Assembly: GCA_913047625.1 (NCBI GenBank)
Contig: CAJWUJ010000002.1
Span: forward strand, 66,743-130,742
Length of the DNA: 64,000 nt
Direction of reading: 5' to 3'
Source: an uncultured Dehalococcoidia bacterium
GTDB taxonomy: Bacteria; Chloroflexota; Dehalococcoidia; Lucifugimonadales; CAJWUJ01
In this document: positions 1-9,196 of the stretch, one piece after another
Layout: the number at the start of each line of letters is the position of its first letter
Numbering within the stretch: position 1 is the first letter of the stretch
Made by a program: the position numbers and the translations under genes
The notes under the pieces: model-generated
Database searches by the model: none
What the model was told of the DNA's origin: nothing
What the model saw: only the letters and a program-made list of their open reading frames with translations

Positions 1-143
1 GGGCTGCGTAAAATTTTACCAAGAAGCATTCCAGGTTCATTGATATCAGCAGCAAATCTAGCCTTTCCAGTGATTTTTTCCAATCCGTCCACTTTGCCTA
101 AACGCTGTCCTATGGATTGATGGGATGATGTAGTTTTGGTCAT
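1..143 (-). CDS. Xanthine dehydrogenase-family molybdopterin-binding subunit, N-terminal fragment
   Basis: Only the first 47 codons lie in the window; the gene continues off the left edge. The reverse-strand translation begins MTKTTSSHQSIGQRLGK and runs on through KVDGLEKITGKARFAAD to PGMLLGKILRS. That is the conserved opening of the large, molybdenum-cofactor-binding subunit of xanthine dehydrogenase, CO dehydrogenase and aldehyde oxidase (family pattern: Gx4RxDGxxKVTG, then a YxxD-like strand, then PGMLxGxxLRS). The ATG at 141-143 has a strong GGAGG ribosome site at 151-155. Such subunits oxidise aldehydes, purines, CO or aromatic N-heterocycles using Mo-cofactor, with FAD and 2Fe-2S partner subunits not visible here. 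It is divergent from sucA. Substrate cannot be judged from this fragment; the family call is firm. Confidence 0.8.
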   Translation of the reverse strand, partial: MTKTTSSHQSIGQRLGKVDGLEKITGKARFAADINEPGMLLGKILRS

Positions 144-261
144 AAGAATACCTCCGCAGTAGTATACTATGAATTAGCCTCTATCGAAATTGCATCAACG
201 GTCATGTGATGGTAATATCTTGTTCCTAGTTGATAGCTTATTTATTATTGGGCGGTCTGCT

Positions 262-3048
262 GTGGCAGTAGAGAAACAACAAGGTGGTCTAAAGGGCGAT
301 TTCGGTTCTAATTTGGGCTACTTAACAGAATTATACGAGCTTTACCTTAAGAACCCTTCTGATGTTAGCTCAGAGATGCAGGAGTTCTTTGGTCGAGAGC
401 CGTTCAGTTTTACCTCAAATGGAGCTTCTGCCTCCATGTCCGGCTATCAAGATGACGGCACTATTCAAAAGGTTATTAAACTAGTCAATAATATTCGAGA
501 TAAGGGTCATTTACGTGTCCAGTTGGATCCCTTGGGCAGGAAGAACTTACGGGACACGGATTTGAGCCTCTCCGCATTTGGTTTGTCTGAACAGGATGTT
601 AAATCTATTCCAGTCAGTTCCATTACTTGGGGTAGAGATTTGACTGGCATGCCTAAGACAGCGTTTGAATATATAGAGCAACTGCGCAGAACATATTCTG
701 GCCCGGTGGCTTATGAGTTTGCCCATTTAGCATCTGATGACGAAAGGGAATGGCTCTCTCGAGCCGTAGAAACTGATGTCTACAAGCCAGGAATTGATGT
801 GACTGTTGGCGGGACTCTCTTGAAAAGGTTGTTGCAAGTTGAGGGATTTGAACAGTATCTTCACCGACAGTTCCCTGGACAGAAATGGTTTTCACTTGAA
901 GGAAATGATGCCTTGATCCCGTTTTTGGATTCCATTGTGCAGAACAGTGTTCAATCGGCAATTTCACAGTTGGTCATCGGTATGGCGCATAGGGGCAGGT
1001 TAAATGTTTTAGCACATATACTGGGGAAACCGTACAATATTATCCTTGACGAATTCGAAGGAGGTAAAAGTGATGTACCCAAGCAAGAATCTGCTCATGG
1101 ATGGATGCGAGATGTCAAATATCATCTAGGAGCATCACGCGAGTATACCGATAATCAAGGAAAGTCTTTAACAATAGAATTGCTTCCTAATGCAAGTCAT
1201 TTGGAACTCGTGAATCCTGTAGCTTCTGGAGCAACAAAGGCTCTACAGAGACAAGGCAAAGATGACACTAGCGATGCGATAGGCGTGTTGATTCATGGGG
1301 ATGCAGGGTTTGCAGGCGAAGGGATTGTTGCTGAGACCCTTAATATTGCAAAGCTTTCAGGCTATTCCACAGGTGGATCCATCCATATTATTCTGAACAA
1401 TCAGATAGGCTTTACCACTGATCCTCAAGACACTTTTGGTACTTGTTACACTTCTGATTTAGCAAAAGGATTTGATCTTCCGATTATTCACGTTAATTCA
1501 GATGATTTGGAGTCATGCCTTAGTGTTGCAGAACTGGCATTTGCTTATCGGCAAAAATTTGGAAAAGATGTAGTGGTCGACCTGGTTGGCTATCGTCGGT
1601 ACGGTCACAATGAAGGTGATGAACCCTCATTTACTCAACCGTCGATGTATGACCTTATTAGTAGTCATCCGACAGTAGCGACTCAGTGGTCCCAGAAATT
1701 AATTAAAGCCGGAGAAATTACGCCTGAGGATGTCGAAGGAATGATGCAGGTTATTTCTAATCAGCTTGAAGAAGCAAGGATGAATCCCCAAGTTGATTCT
1801 AAGCCTGCGAGTGGAATGCCTAACAAGCGCAGATTGGCAGAAACAGAAAGCCTGTCGCATTCCCCTGATTTTGATTCATTAACCTTGTATGATCGGGCTT
1901 TACACAAGTTACCTGAGAACTTTGAGCTCCACTCTAAGCTTAAACGTCAATTTATAAAACGAGCTCAATCCTTAGGAAAAGGTCTTGCACTTGATTGGGC
2001 CCATGCCGAAGCTTTAGCATTTGCTTCGATTCTTGATGCAGGTATTTCAGTGCGTTTAACAGGGCAAGATAGTGAGCGAGGTACATTTAGCCATCGTCAC
2101 TCAGTGTTGCATGACATTACCAATGATGAAAAATACACCCCGTTAGAAAATATTATTGATCCGCAAAAAGCTTCATTCTCGGTTTTGAATAGCCCCCTAT
2201 CCGAGGAAGCTGCATTAGGGTTCGAGTACGGATATAGTGTGTACTCGTCAGATACTCTGGTGCTATGGGAGGCACAATTTGGAGATTTTATTAACAACGC
2301 TCAGGCTGTTGTAGACGAACTTATAGTTTCAGCACAGGCCAAGTGGGGACAAAATTCAGGCCTAGTTTTGCTGCTGCCGCATGGATACGAAGGTATGGGT
2401 CCAAATCACTCAAGTGCCCATCTAGAGAGGTTTTTACAGCTAGCATCCTCTGATAATATTCAAGTAATTAACTGCACTACTTCAGCTCAGTATTTTTATA
2501 TGCTTAGAAGGCATGCCCTTTCCTTGAGCCAAGATCCTAAGCCACTGATTGTTCTAACCCCTAAGAGTTTGCTACGGCACCCTCAGGCAGGTTCATCAGT
2601 GAGTGACTTTCTAGATGGCAGCTTTCAAGAAGTCATAGATGATGCCCGTTTTTCGAAGGATAGGACACAGGTTCGCAAGTTGGTGTTATGTTCGGGGAAA
2701 GTGTATGTTGATCTCATCACCAGCCAATATTATCCAGAGGCTAAAGATGTAGCAATAATTCGAGTGGAGCAGTTATATCCTTTCCCTGAAAAGCAATTAC
2801 AATCTGTACTGTCACGTTATAAGCATGTTAGTCAAATCGCTTGGTTGCAAGAAGAACCAGAGAATCGGGGTGCTTGGAATTTCATAGATTCACGACTTAA
2901 GAAAATGTTGAAATCTGAGGAGCTGATTTATATAGGTAGACAGGATTTTCCTAGTCAGGCTGAAGGCTCCTCTTTACTACATAAAACAGAACAAGATAGG
3001 ATTATTAAAACTGCTTTAAGTAAGATTGGCGAAAAGATAAAAAGCTAA
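262..3048 (+). CDS. sucA: 2-oxoglutarate dehydrogenase E1 component (ThDP-dependent)
   Basis: This is the E1 subunit of the 2-oxoglutarate dehydrogenase complex (TCA cycle). It decarboxylates 2-oxoglutarate on thiamine diphosphate and passes the succinyl group to the lipoyl arm of E2. The N terminus carries the E1o-specific short helix ([15 protein letters not shown]) that contacts the other subunits. Next come the substrate/ThDP region with [10 protein letters not shown], the [10 protein letters not shown]...NNQIGFTT cofactor motif and [15 protein letters not shown]. The transketolase-like Pyr domain has [13 protein letters not shown], and [22 protein letters not shown] lies near the C terminus. 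At about 928 residues it is full length for the bacterial family. An in-frame TTG at 190 would add 24 residues without similarity to the family, so I prefer the GTG at 262, though its ribosome site is weak. It is followed 25 bp later by the E2 gene. No E3 gene is in the window. Confidence 0.95.
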   Translation: MAVEKQQGGLKGDFGSNLGYLTELYELYLKNPSDVSSEMQEFFGREPFSFTSNGASASMSGYQDDGTIQKVIKLVNNIRDKGHLRVQLDPLGRKNLRDTDLSLSAFGLSEQDVKSIPVSSITWGRDLTGMPKTAFEYIEQLRRTYSGPVAYEFAHLASDDEREWLSRAVETDVYKPGIDVTVGGTLLKRLLQVEGFEQYLHRQFPGQKWFSLEGNDALIPFLDSIVQNSVQSAISQLVIGMAHRGRLNVLAHILGKPYNIILDEFEGGKSDVPKQESAHGWMRDVKYHLGASREYTDNQGKSLTIELLPNASHLELVNPVASGATKALQRQGKDDTSDAIGVLIHGDAGFAGEGIVAETLNIAKLSGYSTGGSIHIILNNQIGFTTDPQDTFGTCYTSDLAKGFDLPIIHVNSDDLESCLSVAELAFAYRQKFGKDVVVDLVGYRRYGHNEGDEPSFTQPSMYDLISSHPTVATQWSQKLIKAGEITPEDVEGMMQVISNQLEEARMNPQVDSKPASGMPNKRRLAETESLSHSPDFDSLTLYDRALHKLPENFELHSKLKRQFIKRAQSLGKGLALDWAHAEALAFASILDAGISVRLTGQDSERGTFSHRHSVLHDITNDEKYTPLENIIDPQKASFSVLNSPLSEEAALGFEYGYSVYSSDTLVLWEAQFGDFINNAQAVVDELIVSAQAKWGQNSGLVLLLPHGYEGMGPNHSSAHLERFLQLASSDNIQVINCTTSAQYFYMLRRHALSLSQDPKPLIVLTPKSLLRHPQAGSSVSDFLDGSFQEVIDDARFSKDRTQVRKLVLCSGKVYVDLITSQYYPEAKDVAIIRVEQLYPFPEKQLQSVLSRYKHVSQIAWLQEEPENRGAWNFIDSRLKKMLKSEELIYIGRQDFPSQAEGSSLLHKTEQDRIIKTALSKIGEKIKS

Positions 3049-3073
3049 TCAAGCAAAGCGGGGAGTAGAATTA

Positions 3074-4363
3074 ATGGAAATTTTGGTCCCAGAAATGGGA
3101 GAATCAATTGTGGAAGCGACCGTTGGCCAGTGGTTTAAACGCGTAGGAGAATCTGTGATTGAGGGTGAGCCTCTCGTTGAGTTGGAAACTGACAAGGTGA
3201 ATGTGGAAGTTCCAGCATCGAGTAATGGTGTTTTGGAGAAAATTGTTTGTGCTGAAGGTGATGTTGTTAGTGTTAGCGACATTCTTGGAATCGTTCAGGC
3301 AGGTGCGAGCGTGAAAAGCGTGCCGGCGCCCGAACCGTCAGATTTGGTGGATAATAGCGAGTCTTTTAGTTCCCCAGAGGCAGAAACTATAGAAAACAGT
3401 ACAGGAGTGGAAAGTGGGCTTATTGAGGATGCCGCTGATCTGAAGATCAGCCCAGTTGCGAAGAGGTTAGCTGATAATAGAGGTGTAGATCTCTCGAAGA
3501 TTGAAGGAACAGGCATCGGTGGCCGCATTGTAAAAGATGATATTGAAAATTACCTTTTGCGCGAAAATAGTGCTACTCCCAGTGCAGAAGCCTTGCCGAC
3601 CCCTGTCTCGAGCAACGAAACCCAATCCACTGCTGCTCCGAAAAAGGCCGCACATGTAGTCGATGGAGAAGATCAGATTGTCAGGCTATCTCGTCGTAGG
3701 TTGACTATGGCTGAGCGATTATCTGAAGTGCATCATACGGCTGTTATGACAACTACATATAATGAAATTGACATGACTTTGACCATGGATATCCGTAAGA
3801 GACGAAAAGAAAGTTTTCAAGAGCAATATGGGGTAAATCTAGGATTTATGTCATTTTTTGTGAAAGCTGTTATAGGAGGATTAGTTGCCTATCCTATTAT
3901 CAATGCAGAATTGCAGGAACAGCAGTTAATTTACCGAGGCAACTATCATATAGGGATCGCGGTTGGTTCCGAAGACGGTTTGGTTGTACCTGTATTGAAA
4001 CGCGCTAATACAATGACTTTTTCAGAGATAGAGCTAGGGATTAGAGCCATGGCTGAAAAGGTCAAAACTAAAAAACTGAGCCTTGATGAGCTACAGGGCG
4101 GGACTTTTACTATCACTAACGGCGGAGTTTTTGGATCTCTGATGTCTACACCTATTTTGAACTATCCTCAGGTAGGTATCCTAGGGATGCATAGCATCGT
4201 TCAACGGCCTATTGCAATTGATGGGAAAGTTGAAATCCGACCTATGATGTATGTCGCACTGACATATGACCATCGTGTAGTAGAAGGAAGGGAAGCAGTT
4301 GGATTTCTAAAGAGAGTCAAGGAATTGATCGAAGATCCTGGTCGACTATTGATCGAAAGTTAG
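3074..4363 (+). CDS. sucB: 2-oxoglutarate dehydrogenase E2, dihydrolipoamide succinyltransferase
   Basis: This 429-residue E2 core transfers succinyl groups from E1 to CoA. Domains in order: one lipoyl domain (residues 1-77) with the lipoylated lysine in ETDKVNVEV; an acidic, Ser/Glu-rich linker; a peripheral subunit-binding domain (about 125-160, [22 protein letters not shown]); a Pro/Ala linker; and the catalytic acyltransferase domain ending [12 protein letters not shown]. It is co-transcribed with sucA (25-bp gap) and is full length. One oddity: the catalytic motif, normally DHRxxDG, reads DHRVVEG, so the aspartate four residues after the active-site histidine is glutamate. Family identity is secure; the effect of this change is unknown. 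Confidence 0.95.
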   Translation: MEILVPEMGESIVEATVGQWFKRVGESVIEGEPLVELETDKVNVEVPASSNGVLEKIVCAEGDVVSVSDILGIVQAGASVKSVPAPEPSDLVDNSESFSSPEAETIENSTGVESGLIEDAADLKISPVAKRLADNRGVDLSKIEGTGIGGRIVKDDIENYLLRENSATPSAEALPTPVSSNETQSTAAPKKAAHVVDGEDQIVRLSRRRLTMAERLSEVHHTAVMTTTYNEIDMTLTMDIRKRRKESFQEQYGVNLGFMSFFVKAVIGGLVAYPIINAELQEQQLIYRGNYHIGIAVGSEDGLVVPVLKRANTMTFSEIELGIRAMAEKVKTKKLSLDELQGGTFTITNGGVFGSLMSTPILNYPQVGILGMHSIVQRPIAIDGKVEIRPMMYVALTYDHRVVEGREAVGFLKRVKELIEDPGRLLIES

Positions 4364-4425
4364 TTATCAATCAGCTCGTTTGGATCAACTCACTATCTCA
4401 TCAGCATCAACACTAAGTGATACAA

Positions 4426-4905
4426 ATGGAGAATCAGAACAGAGTTCTTGCGGTAGAAACTGAACAAGATGTAGCAAGCATCACCCTAAGGTCGCTTCCA
4501 GAAGGTCACAATGCGAGTGCCAGTATTTTTGAAGCTTTTTCTGATGCTGGAATAAGTGTCGATACAATACTCAAAAATATACCTATTGATGGCTCGTGGG
4601 ATCTTACAGTGACTGTTGATAGAAGAGATTATGGCATGGCTTTGCAGGTCGCTCAGGCGGTAGTCGAAACCTTGGGGGATGGTAGTATTGATTCCAGTAA
4701 AGCCTTAGCAAAAGTAAGCATTGTTGGGACTGGTATGCAGAATGCGCCGGGCTATGCGGCTAGAATGTTTCAGGCACTCGCAGATGCGGGCATTAATATC
4801 CATCTCATTACCACATCAGAAATTCGGATAACATGTATCATAGCGGAACATCAGATGGAGCACGCAGTTCGATCATTGAATGATGTTTTTGCCATAAACA
4901 GGTGA
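4426..4905 (+). CDS. Free-standing tandem ACT-domain protein, aspartokinase regulatory-subunit type
   Basis: About 159 residues with two ACT domains. The second (KVSIVGTGMQNAPGYAARMF, then LADAGINIHLITTSEIRITC) is strikingly like the C-terminal lysine/threonine-binding half of aspartate kinase, and the first (ITLRSLPEGHNASASIFEAF, DAGISVDTILKNIP) matches the preceding ACT repeat. The catalytic amino-acid kinase domain is absent: only 62 bp separate it from sucB, so this is not a truncated frame of a longer gene here. In some bacteria an equivalent beta subunit is made from an internal start within lysC; here it is a separate gene. It may regulate an aspartokinase encoded elsewhere, or act as an amino-acid sensor. 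ATG 4426 follows an AAGTGA-like site; GTG 4417 is an alternative start. Confidence 0.8.
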   Translation: MENQNRVLAVETEQDVASITLRSLPEGHNASASIFEAFSDAGISVDTILKNIPIDGSWDLTVTVDRRDYGMALQVAQAVVETLGDGSIDSSKALAKVSIVGTGMQNAPGYAARMFQALADAGINIHLITTSEIRITCIIAEHQMEHAVRSLNDVFAINR

Positions 4906-5065
4906 TAGTGTGCACTTATTACTCACTGGTGAAATTACAACTAGTTAGGATATAAGGAGCCCCGCTAAGTTTGACTTCCGATAAATCTGGATATAGGCTG
5001 AGCCAGCTAGATATGTGGTGAAATCCTGCGTCTATTTATGGGGAATTAGTTTGTTTGAAGTCAAG

Positions 5066-6388
5066 ATGACAATCGATTTGTCTAAGTCTAAGGCATACTA
5101 TGAAGAAGCGTGTCGTTACGCCCCAGGTGGTTCTCCTGATGGAAAAGGATGGGGACCTGAGCAATTTTATGTTGCTGAGGCTCACGGGAGTCAGATCCAA
5201 GACATTGATGGTAACCGATACATTGATTATCACGCAGGAGCCGGTCCTATCATCTTGGGCCATTCTGACCAGGAGGTTAACCGAGCAGTTCTAGATACTA
5301 TTCATGATACAGGAGTGCAATTTGCTCAACCGCATCGGTTGGAAGTTGAACTAACAAAGAAACTGCAAGAATTAATTCCTGGAGCCGATAAGAGTGCCCT
5401 TTGTAATGCGGGGACTGATGCTCTTCAGTTGGCGGTACGCTTGGCTCGTACCCATACAGGTCGATCCAAGGTTGTTAAATTCGAAGGAGCATATCATGGT
5501 TGGTCCGATGGTCTTGCAATTAGTACCAATCCAGACCCGGATGTTGCTGGAACGATGTCTGATCTGCAAGCAGTTCCTGATACCTCAGGAACGCTACCGT
5601 CCATTTTACAAGATACAATTGTCATACCCTATAATGACTTGGATATTGCCAGTGAGCGCCTCGAAAAAGAAAAACACAACATTGCGTGCGTTATTGTTGA
5701 GCCTATTATTCACGGACACGGCATCTTGCCAAAAGATGGATTTTTACAAGGTTTAAGTGAGTTATGCAGGTCGTGTAATATTCCATTCGTACTTGATGAA
5801 ATAATAACTGGCTTTCGGCATGATCTCGGGGGCCTTCAAAGAAAATGGAATATTGATGTGGATTTGGCTGTGTATGGCAAGGCAATGGCTAATGGCTATG
5901 TGGTGTCTGCAATTACTGGAAAAAATAATTTAATGGATCATTTGACTCCTGGCCCTGCATTCTTGTCTGGAACCTATAACGGTAATCCTGTTTCCGCAGC
6001 AGCTTCCTTGAAAACAATAGAAGTGTTAGAACGTCCAGGTTTTTATGACCGTCTCTATGCAAAGGGTGCATTTATTCGAGAAGAAATCAATAGAATAATC
6101 AATGAGTTAGGTATAGATGCTGTAGCTTACGGATATGGCTCGGTCTGGGCGCTTTACTTTGACAAGATTATCCCCAGTAATTATAGAGATATCATCCGAT
6201 TTCTTAGAGATGGTGGAAAGGAAAAGTATACTTCCTATTTTCGCTTTATGTTAAACAATGGGATATTTATCCCTCCCGGTAGGGTAGCTCGCAACTATAT
6301 ATATGCAGCGCATTCTGATGATGATCTACAGAAGACGGTCGATGTCACTGCCAGATTCCTGAGGGAATTTCAATCTTCTTTGCGCTAA
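5066..6388 (+). CDS. Class III PLP aminotransferase, glutamate-1-semialdehyde 2,1-aminomutase-like
   Basis: A fold-type I PLP enzyme of about 440 residues. Visible family motifs: GHSDQEVNRAV and the phosphate-binding CNAGTDALQLAVRLAR; FEGAYHGWSDG; the cofactor-binding aspartate in FVLDEIITGFRHDLGG; and the PLP-lysine region YGKAMANGY. The order and spacing match glutamate-1-semialdehyde aminomutase and its catabolic relatives (aminotransferases acting on omega-amino acids or amino sugars). No other haem-biosynthesis gene is nearby, and the residues after the lysine differ from the usual HemL GGG(M/L)P motif, so I favour a catabolic or secondary-metabolite aminotransferase over true HemL. I start it at the ATG at 5066; an earlier frame start at 5015 adds 17 atypical residues. 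Confidence 0.85.
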   Translation: MTIDLSKSKAYYEEACRYAPGGSPDGKGWGPEQFYVAEAHGSQIQDIDGNRYIDYHAGAGPIILGHSDQEVNRAVLDTIHDTGVQFAQPHRLEVELTKKLQELIPGADKSALCNAGTDALQLAVRLARTHTGRSKVVKFEGAYHGWSDGLAISTNPDPDVAGTMSDLQAVPDTSGTLPSILQDTIVIPYNDLDIASERLEKEKHNIACVIVEPIIHGHGILPKDGFLQGLSELCRSCNIPFVLDEIITGFRHDLGGLQRKWNIDVDLAVYGKAMANGYVVSAITGKNNLMDHLTPGPAFLSGTYNGNPVSAAASLKTIEVLERPGFYDRLYAKGAFIREEINRIINELGIDAVAYGYGSVWALYFDKIIPSNYRDIIRFLRDGGKEKYTSYFRFMLNNGIFIPPGRVARNYIYAAHSDDDLQKTVDVTARFLREFQSSLR

Positions 6389-6397
6389 CGGATTGTC

Positions 6398-7276
6398 CTA
6401 ACCAAAATACCGCTTAAATACCTCTAATGTTTCTATATGGCGATCTATAGAGCTTAGACCGAGTTTCATAGTGATAGCTGATACATGGGTGGCACCAAGT
6501 TCTTGCCATGCCTCCACTTGATATTTCCACTCATCTGGCTTGTTGATGTCTATCGTGACACGTCCTTCAATCCCAATCTCATTCCAATCTCTGCCAGCCT
6601 GTAAACAGTATTCTTTGAGAGTAGCTATAGCCTGAGCAGTGGTGTCGCGACTATCCTTATCCCGGGGGGTATATTGAGGAAACCAACCATTGCCAATTTT
6701 CGCTGTGCGCCTTAACACTTTATCAGCATTTCCGCCAAACCATATTGGGATAGGTTTTTGGACGGGTAATGGTCTTAGACCTGCATGGTGGATTCGATGC
6801 CATCGGCCAGTATAGTCGATAGATTCACTAGTCCAAAGAGCTCTAAGAACTTCAATTTGTTCCTCACTGCGGATGCCGCGATCATGGAAATTTTCTCCAA
6901 GGGCTTCATATTCGACGGCATTCCATCCGGTGCCAATCCCTAGTCTTAATCGACCTCCAGTAAGGATATCAACTTGTGCCGCCTGTTTTGCCACTAGGGC
7001 TGTTTGCCGCTGACCCAAAATGATGATATTGGTGGTCAGTTCCAGGTGCTTAGTGAATGCTGCAAGGTATCCAAATAAGACAAACGGTTCATGGAAAGTA
7101 TCCTCCAAACTGTATTTACCTACGTACTGACTGTGGACATTATGATCAGCGCCCAGAACGTGATCGTATATCAGCAAACTCTCAAAACCTAATGTTTCAA
7201 CTGACTGAACATAATATTTGATTACTTGAGGATCTGCGCCAATCTCTGTTTGAGGAAATACTGCTCCTAGTTTCAT
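6398..7276 (-). CDS. LLM-class F420-dependent oxidoreductase (TIGR03619-like)
   Basis: A 292-residue TIM-barrel protein of the bacterial luciferase superfamily. It begins MKLGAVFPQTEIGADP and contains SVETLGFESLLIYDHVLG, ILTGGRLRLGIGTGW and PIPIWFGGNADKVLRRTAKIGNGW, the pattern of the F420- or FMN-dependent subfamilies. Members oxidise or reduce alcohols, ketones or thioethers; the substrate cannot be read from sequence. The ATG is preceded by AAAGGAGA. The TetR gene lies upstream on the same strand 83 bp away, so the two may be co-regulated. A second luciferase-like gene lies at 52673. Confidence 0.88.
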   Translation of the reverse strand: MKLGAVFPQTEIGADPQVIKYYVQSVETLGFESLLIYDHVLGADHNVHSQYVGKYSLEDTFHEPFVLFGYLAAFTKHLELTTNIIILGQRQTALVAKQAAQVDILTGGRLRLGIGTGWNAVEYEALGENFHDRGIRSEEQIEVLRALWTSESIDYTGRWHRIHHAGLRPLPVQKPIPIWFGGNADKVLRRTAKIGNGWFPQYTPRDKDSRDTTAQAIATLKEYCLQAGRDWNEIGIEGRVTIDINKPDEWKYQVEAWQELGATHVSAITMKLGLSSIDRHIETLEVFKRYFG

Positions 7277-7359
7277 AGTGGGTCTCCTTTCCTATGTGTT
7301 AGCTACTTAGATTACGTGGCTATAGTATAGCAGTGGAGATCAGGATAGGATGTCTATCA

Positions 7360-7965
7360 TTAAACAGTCAGTAAATACTTCCGGCAGACTTGTTTTAGGG
7401 TAGAAACATAGGTTCTGAGATTGACATCTGGGTCAACAGCACCCTGAAGCCGAATTCCTTCGTAGGCGGCTTGCAAGAGTCGGGCAAATCCAGTCGCATC
7501 TGCCTCTGGATTGATCGACCGTTGCTGCTTTCCTTGCTCAACAATGGATTCAATGCCTGAACGGAAAGAACTGATGACAGGAAGCATGATTGTTGCTATT
7601 CGAGGGCTTCGAAGTGCTTCTGCCCATAGCTGAATAGCAAAGCGGGTATTAATTAGTGCGTTTGATTCGGTTAGTGCACCAAAAAAGCGGTCAATCAGTC
7701 TTTCAATGTTGTTAATTGCAGTGCTATCTGGATTAATACTATCGAAAAGGCTTGATATCGTTTTCTGGGCATCTGAACAACTTACTTCAATAATCGCATC
7801 CTTGCTAGCAAAATATCTATAAATAGCTCCCGGACTAAGTTCTGCTTCCTTGCATATATCAAGCATTGTTGACTCATGGAATCCTCGGCGCGCAAAACAT
7901 GCTACTGCGGCATCAAGTATTTGTTGCCTTCGTGCATGCAAGTAGAAAGTAGTGACTTTAGGCAT
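7360..7965 (-). CDS. TetR/AcrR-family transcriptional regulator
   Basis: A 201-residue regulator. Residues 10-60 form the TetR helix-turn-helix (RRQQILDAAVACFARRGFH, TMLDICKEAELSPGAIYRYF, ASKDAIIEV). The C-terminal ligand domain is all-helical and divergent. The protein probably represses its own promoter and neighbouring catabolic genes (the luciferase-like oxidoreductase downstream or the lipoprotein gene upstream). Two near-palindromes lie 36-67 bp in front of the start, at 8001-8012 and 8017-8032, and are candidate operators. The ligand is unknown. Confidence 0.9.
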   Translation of the reverse strand: MPKVTTFYLHARRQQILDAAVACFARRGFHESTMLDICKEAELSPGAIYRYFASKDAIIEVSCSDAQKTISSLFDSINPDSTAINNIERLIDRFFGALTESNALINTRFAIQLWAEALRSPRIATIMLPVISSFRSGIESIVEQGKQQRSINPEADATGFARLLQAAYEGIRLQGAVDPDVNLRTYVSTLKQVCRKYLLTV

Positions 7966-8000
7966 AGATCACCATATAATTGATAATATAATAATAAAAA

Positions 8001-8032
8001 ACGATCATTCGTTTTTATGAACGACTATTCAT
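8001..8032. promoter_or_regulatory. Candidate TetR operator (two near-palindromes)
   Basis: Between the divergent TetR and lipoprotein genes lie ACGATCATTCGT (8001-8012; ACGA/TCGT half-sites) and ATGAACGACTATTCAT (8017-8032; ATGAA/TTCAT half-sites), 16 bp apart from start to start, embedded in A/T runs. The spacing and half-site style resemble TetR-family operators. Assignment rests only on symmetry and position. Confidence 0.45.
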
Positions 8033-8160
8033 TTTATTTAGTACAGAGGAAAATTGCAAGCAGATCCTCTTCAGTCTGGAGTTCGTGCTATTCCAGCGGG
8101 CTGAATTAGTATTAAGTAATGTATGTTCCTTGCATGGATTGGTTAGAATAGATAGTAGAA

Positions 8161-8853
8161 ATGGCTAGGATTAAAAGGAAAAACTTTATATCTTCTCTGT
8201 GTTGGGTGCTCATTACCCTTATCTTCATATTGGGTTGTACCAACGGTGATGAAAATATGCCTGAAGGTCAGGTGTCATCGTCTGACTGGATAAGGGTTAC
8301 TGATGAGACTACATTCTCAATCTTGTCCCCTGTAGGCTGGCAAACCGCGGTCGGGCGCGGAGCGTTACTTGAAGGATTTATTACTCAGGACTATCTTGAT
8401 CAATTATGGGAAACAAAGTCGACTCTTCTTTTTGTGGCATTTGATTTGGAGAGCGAATCTAATGTCCAAGTAATGGCAGATTTATCTGGCTTATTTGTAG
8501 AGGTGCCTGAACCAATTGATGCTGCTTCTTATATTGAAGTTCAAATGCGAGATCTCATAAACGGTCTTGGGATATCTGATACCGCCGTACAACAATCAAC
8601 TGTGAGCATTGACGGTATTCAGGGCTCTTCTCTTGACATAGCTCTTGAAGAAGCTAGATTGAAAGTTGTGTTGCTTTTAGGTGAAGAGCCAAGAATGGCT
8701 TGTGGTGCTATTGCTATCGCAATCGTATCCCAGGTTGCAGAAGATCAGCAGGATTTGGTTAACACTTTCTTCGAGAGTTTTACACTTCTACCAGGATTAA
8801 GTGGTATTGGTTCGTGCGACGATCTCAGGGACGCTAGTTTACTCGGCAAGTAG
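8161..8853 (+). CDS. Predicted lipoprotein of unknown function
   Basis: 230 residues. The N terminus is a lipoprotein signal: Arg/Lys-rich start, hydrophobic stretch, and lipobox ILGC with the modified cysteine at position 26. The mature part has SDWIRVTDETTFSILSPVGW near its start and one further stretch (SIDGIQGSSLDIALEEARLKVVLLL) that suggests a PsbP/DUF1795-like beta-sandwich, seen in small secreted proteins. I do not recognise a specific family. It is divergent from the TetR gene and convergent with the DUF35 gene (11-bp gap). Confidence 0.7.
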   Translation: MARIKRKNFISSLCWVLITLIFILGCTNGDENMPEGQVSSSDWIRVTDETTFSILSPVGWQTAVGRGALLEGFITQDYLDQLWETKSTLLFVAFDLESESNVQVMADLSGLFVEVPEPIDAASYIEVQMRDLINGLGISDTAVQQSTVSIDGIQGSSLDIALEEARLKVVLLLGEEPRMACGAIAIAIVSQVAEDQQDLVNTFFESFTLLPGLSGIGSCDDLRDASLLGK

Positions 8854-8864
8854 CGTTTGGAATA

Positions 8865-9191
8865 TCAGACACTAAAAATAGGACCGTTTTCAGCGCTGAA
8901 ATAATCTAGATGGACAGAACTTCCTTGGACAGGAGATTGCCCATGGAGAAGCCTTCCCATGACGTTAGTATTATTGTCGAGTCGGACTAATACAACTGTA
9001 TAAGGAGCGTCCTCGCGGTATTTTTCTGGAGCGATGTGGATTGTTGTAAACGCGGTAATAGTCCCAGTTAACTCCTTTGGGATGTCCGCAGTTGCGTCGA
9101 TTTCCTCATTGCAGTTTGGGCAAACAGCATGTTCTCGAAGAATAATAGCAGTACAAGCTTCGCACTGACGCCATTCACTTTTGGTTGTCAT
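8865..9191 (-). CDS. Zn-ribbon / OB-fold acyl-CoA-binding partner protein (DUF35 type)
   Basis: 108 residues. A rubredoxin-like zinc ribbon (CEACTAII... CPNCNEE, residues 9-26) is followed by an OB-fold segment (ELTGTITAFTTIHIAPEKY, YTVVLVRLDNNTNVMGRLL). This is the DUF35/Zn-ribbon architecture that accompanies thiolase-like enzymes and bridges them to CoA substrates, for instance in the archaeal thiolase/HMG-CoA synthase complex. The gene starts 5 bp after the thiolase gene ends, which strongly supports such a partnership. Confidence 0.88.
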   Translation of the reverse strand: MTTKSEWRQCEACTAIILREHAVCPNCNEEIDATADIPKELTGTITAFTTIHIAPEKYREDAPYTVVLVRLDNNTNVMGRLLHGQSPVQGSSVHLDYFSAENGPIFSV

Positions 9192-9196
9192 AATAG

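Noticed and set aside
190..261. N-terminal extension of the OGDH E1 from a TTG at 190
   Set aside because: The 24 extra residues have no similarity to the family and the TTG lacks a ribosome site; GTG at 262 fits the domain start.
5015..6388. hemL (true glutamate-1-semialdehyde aminomutase)
   Set aside because: The sequence after the PLP lysine (YGKAMANGY) and the lack of haem genes nearby favour a related aminotransferase.
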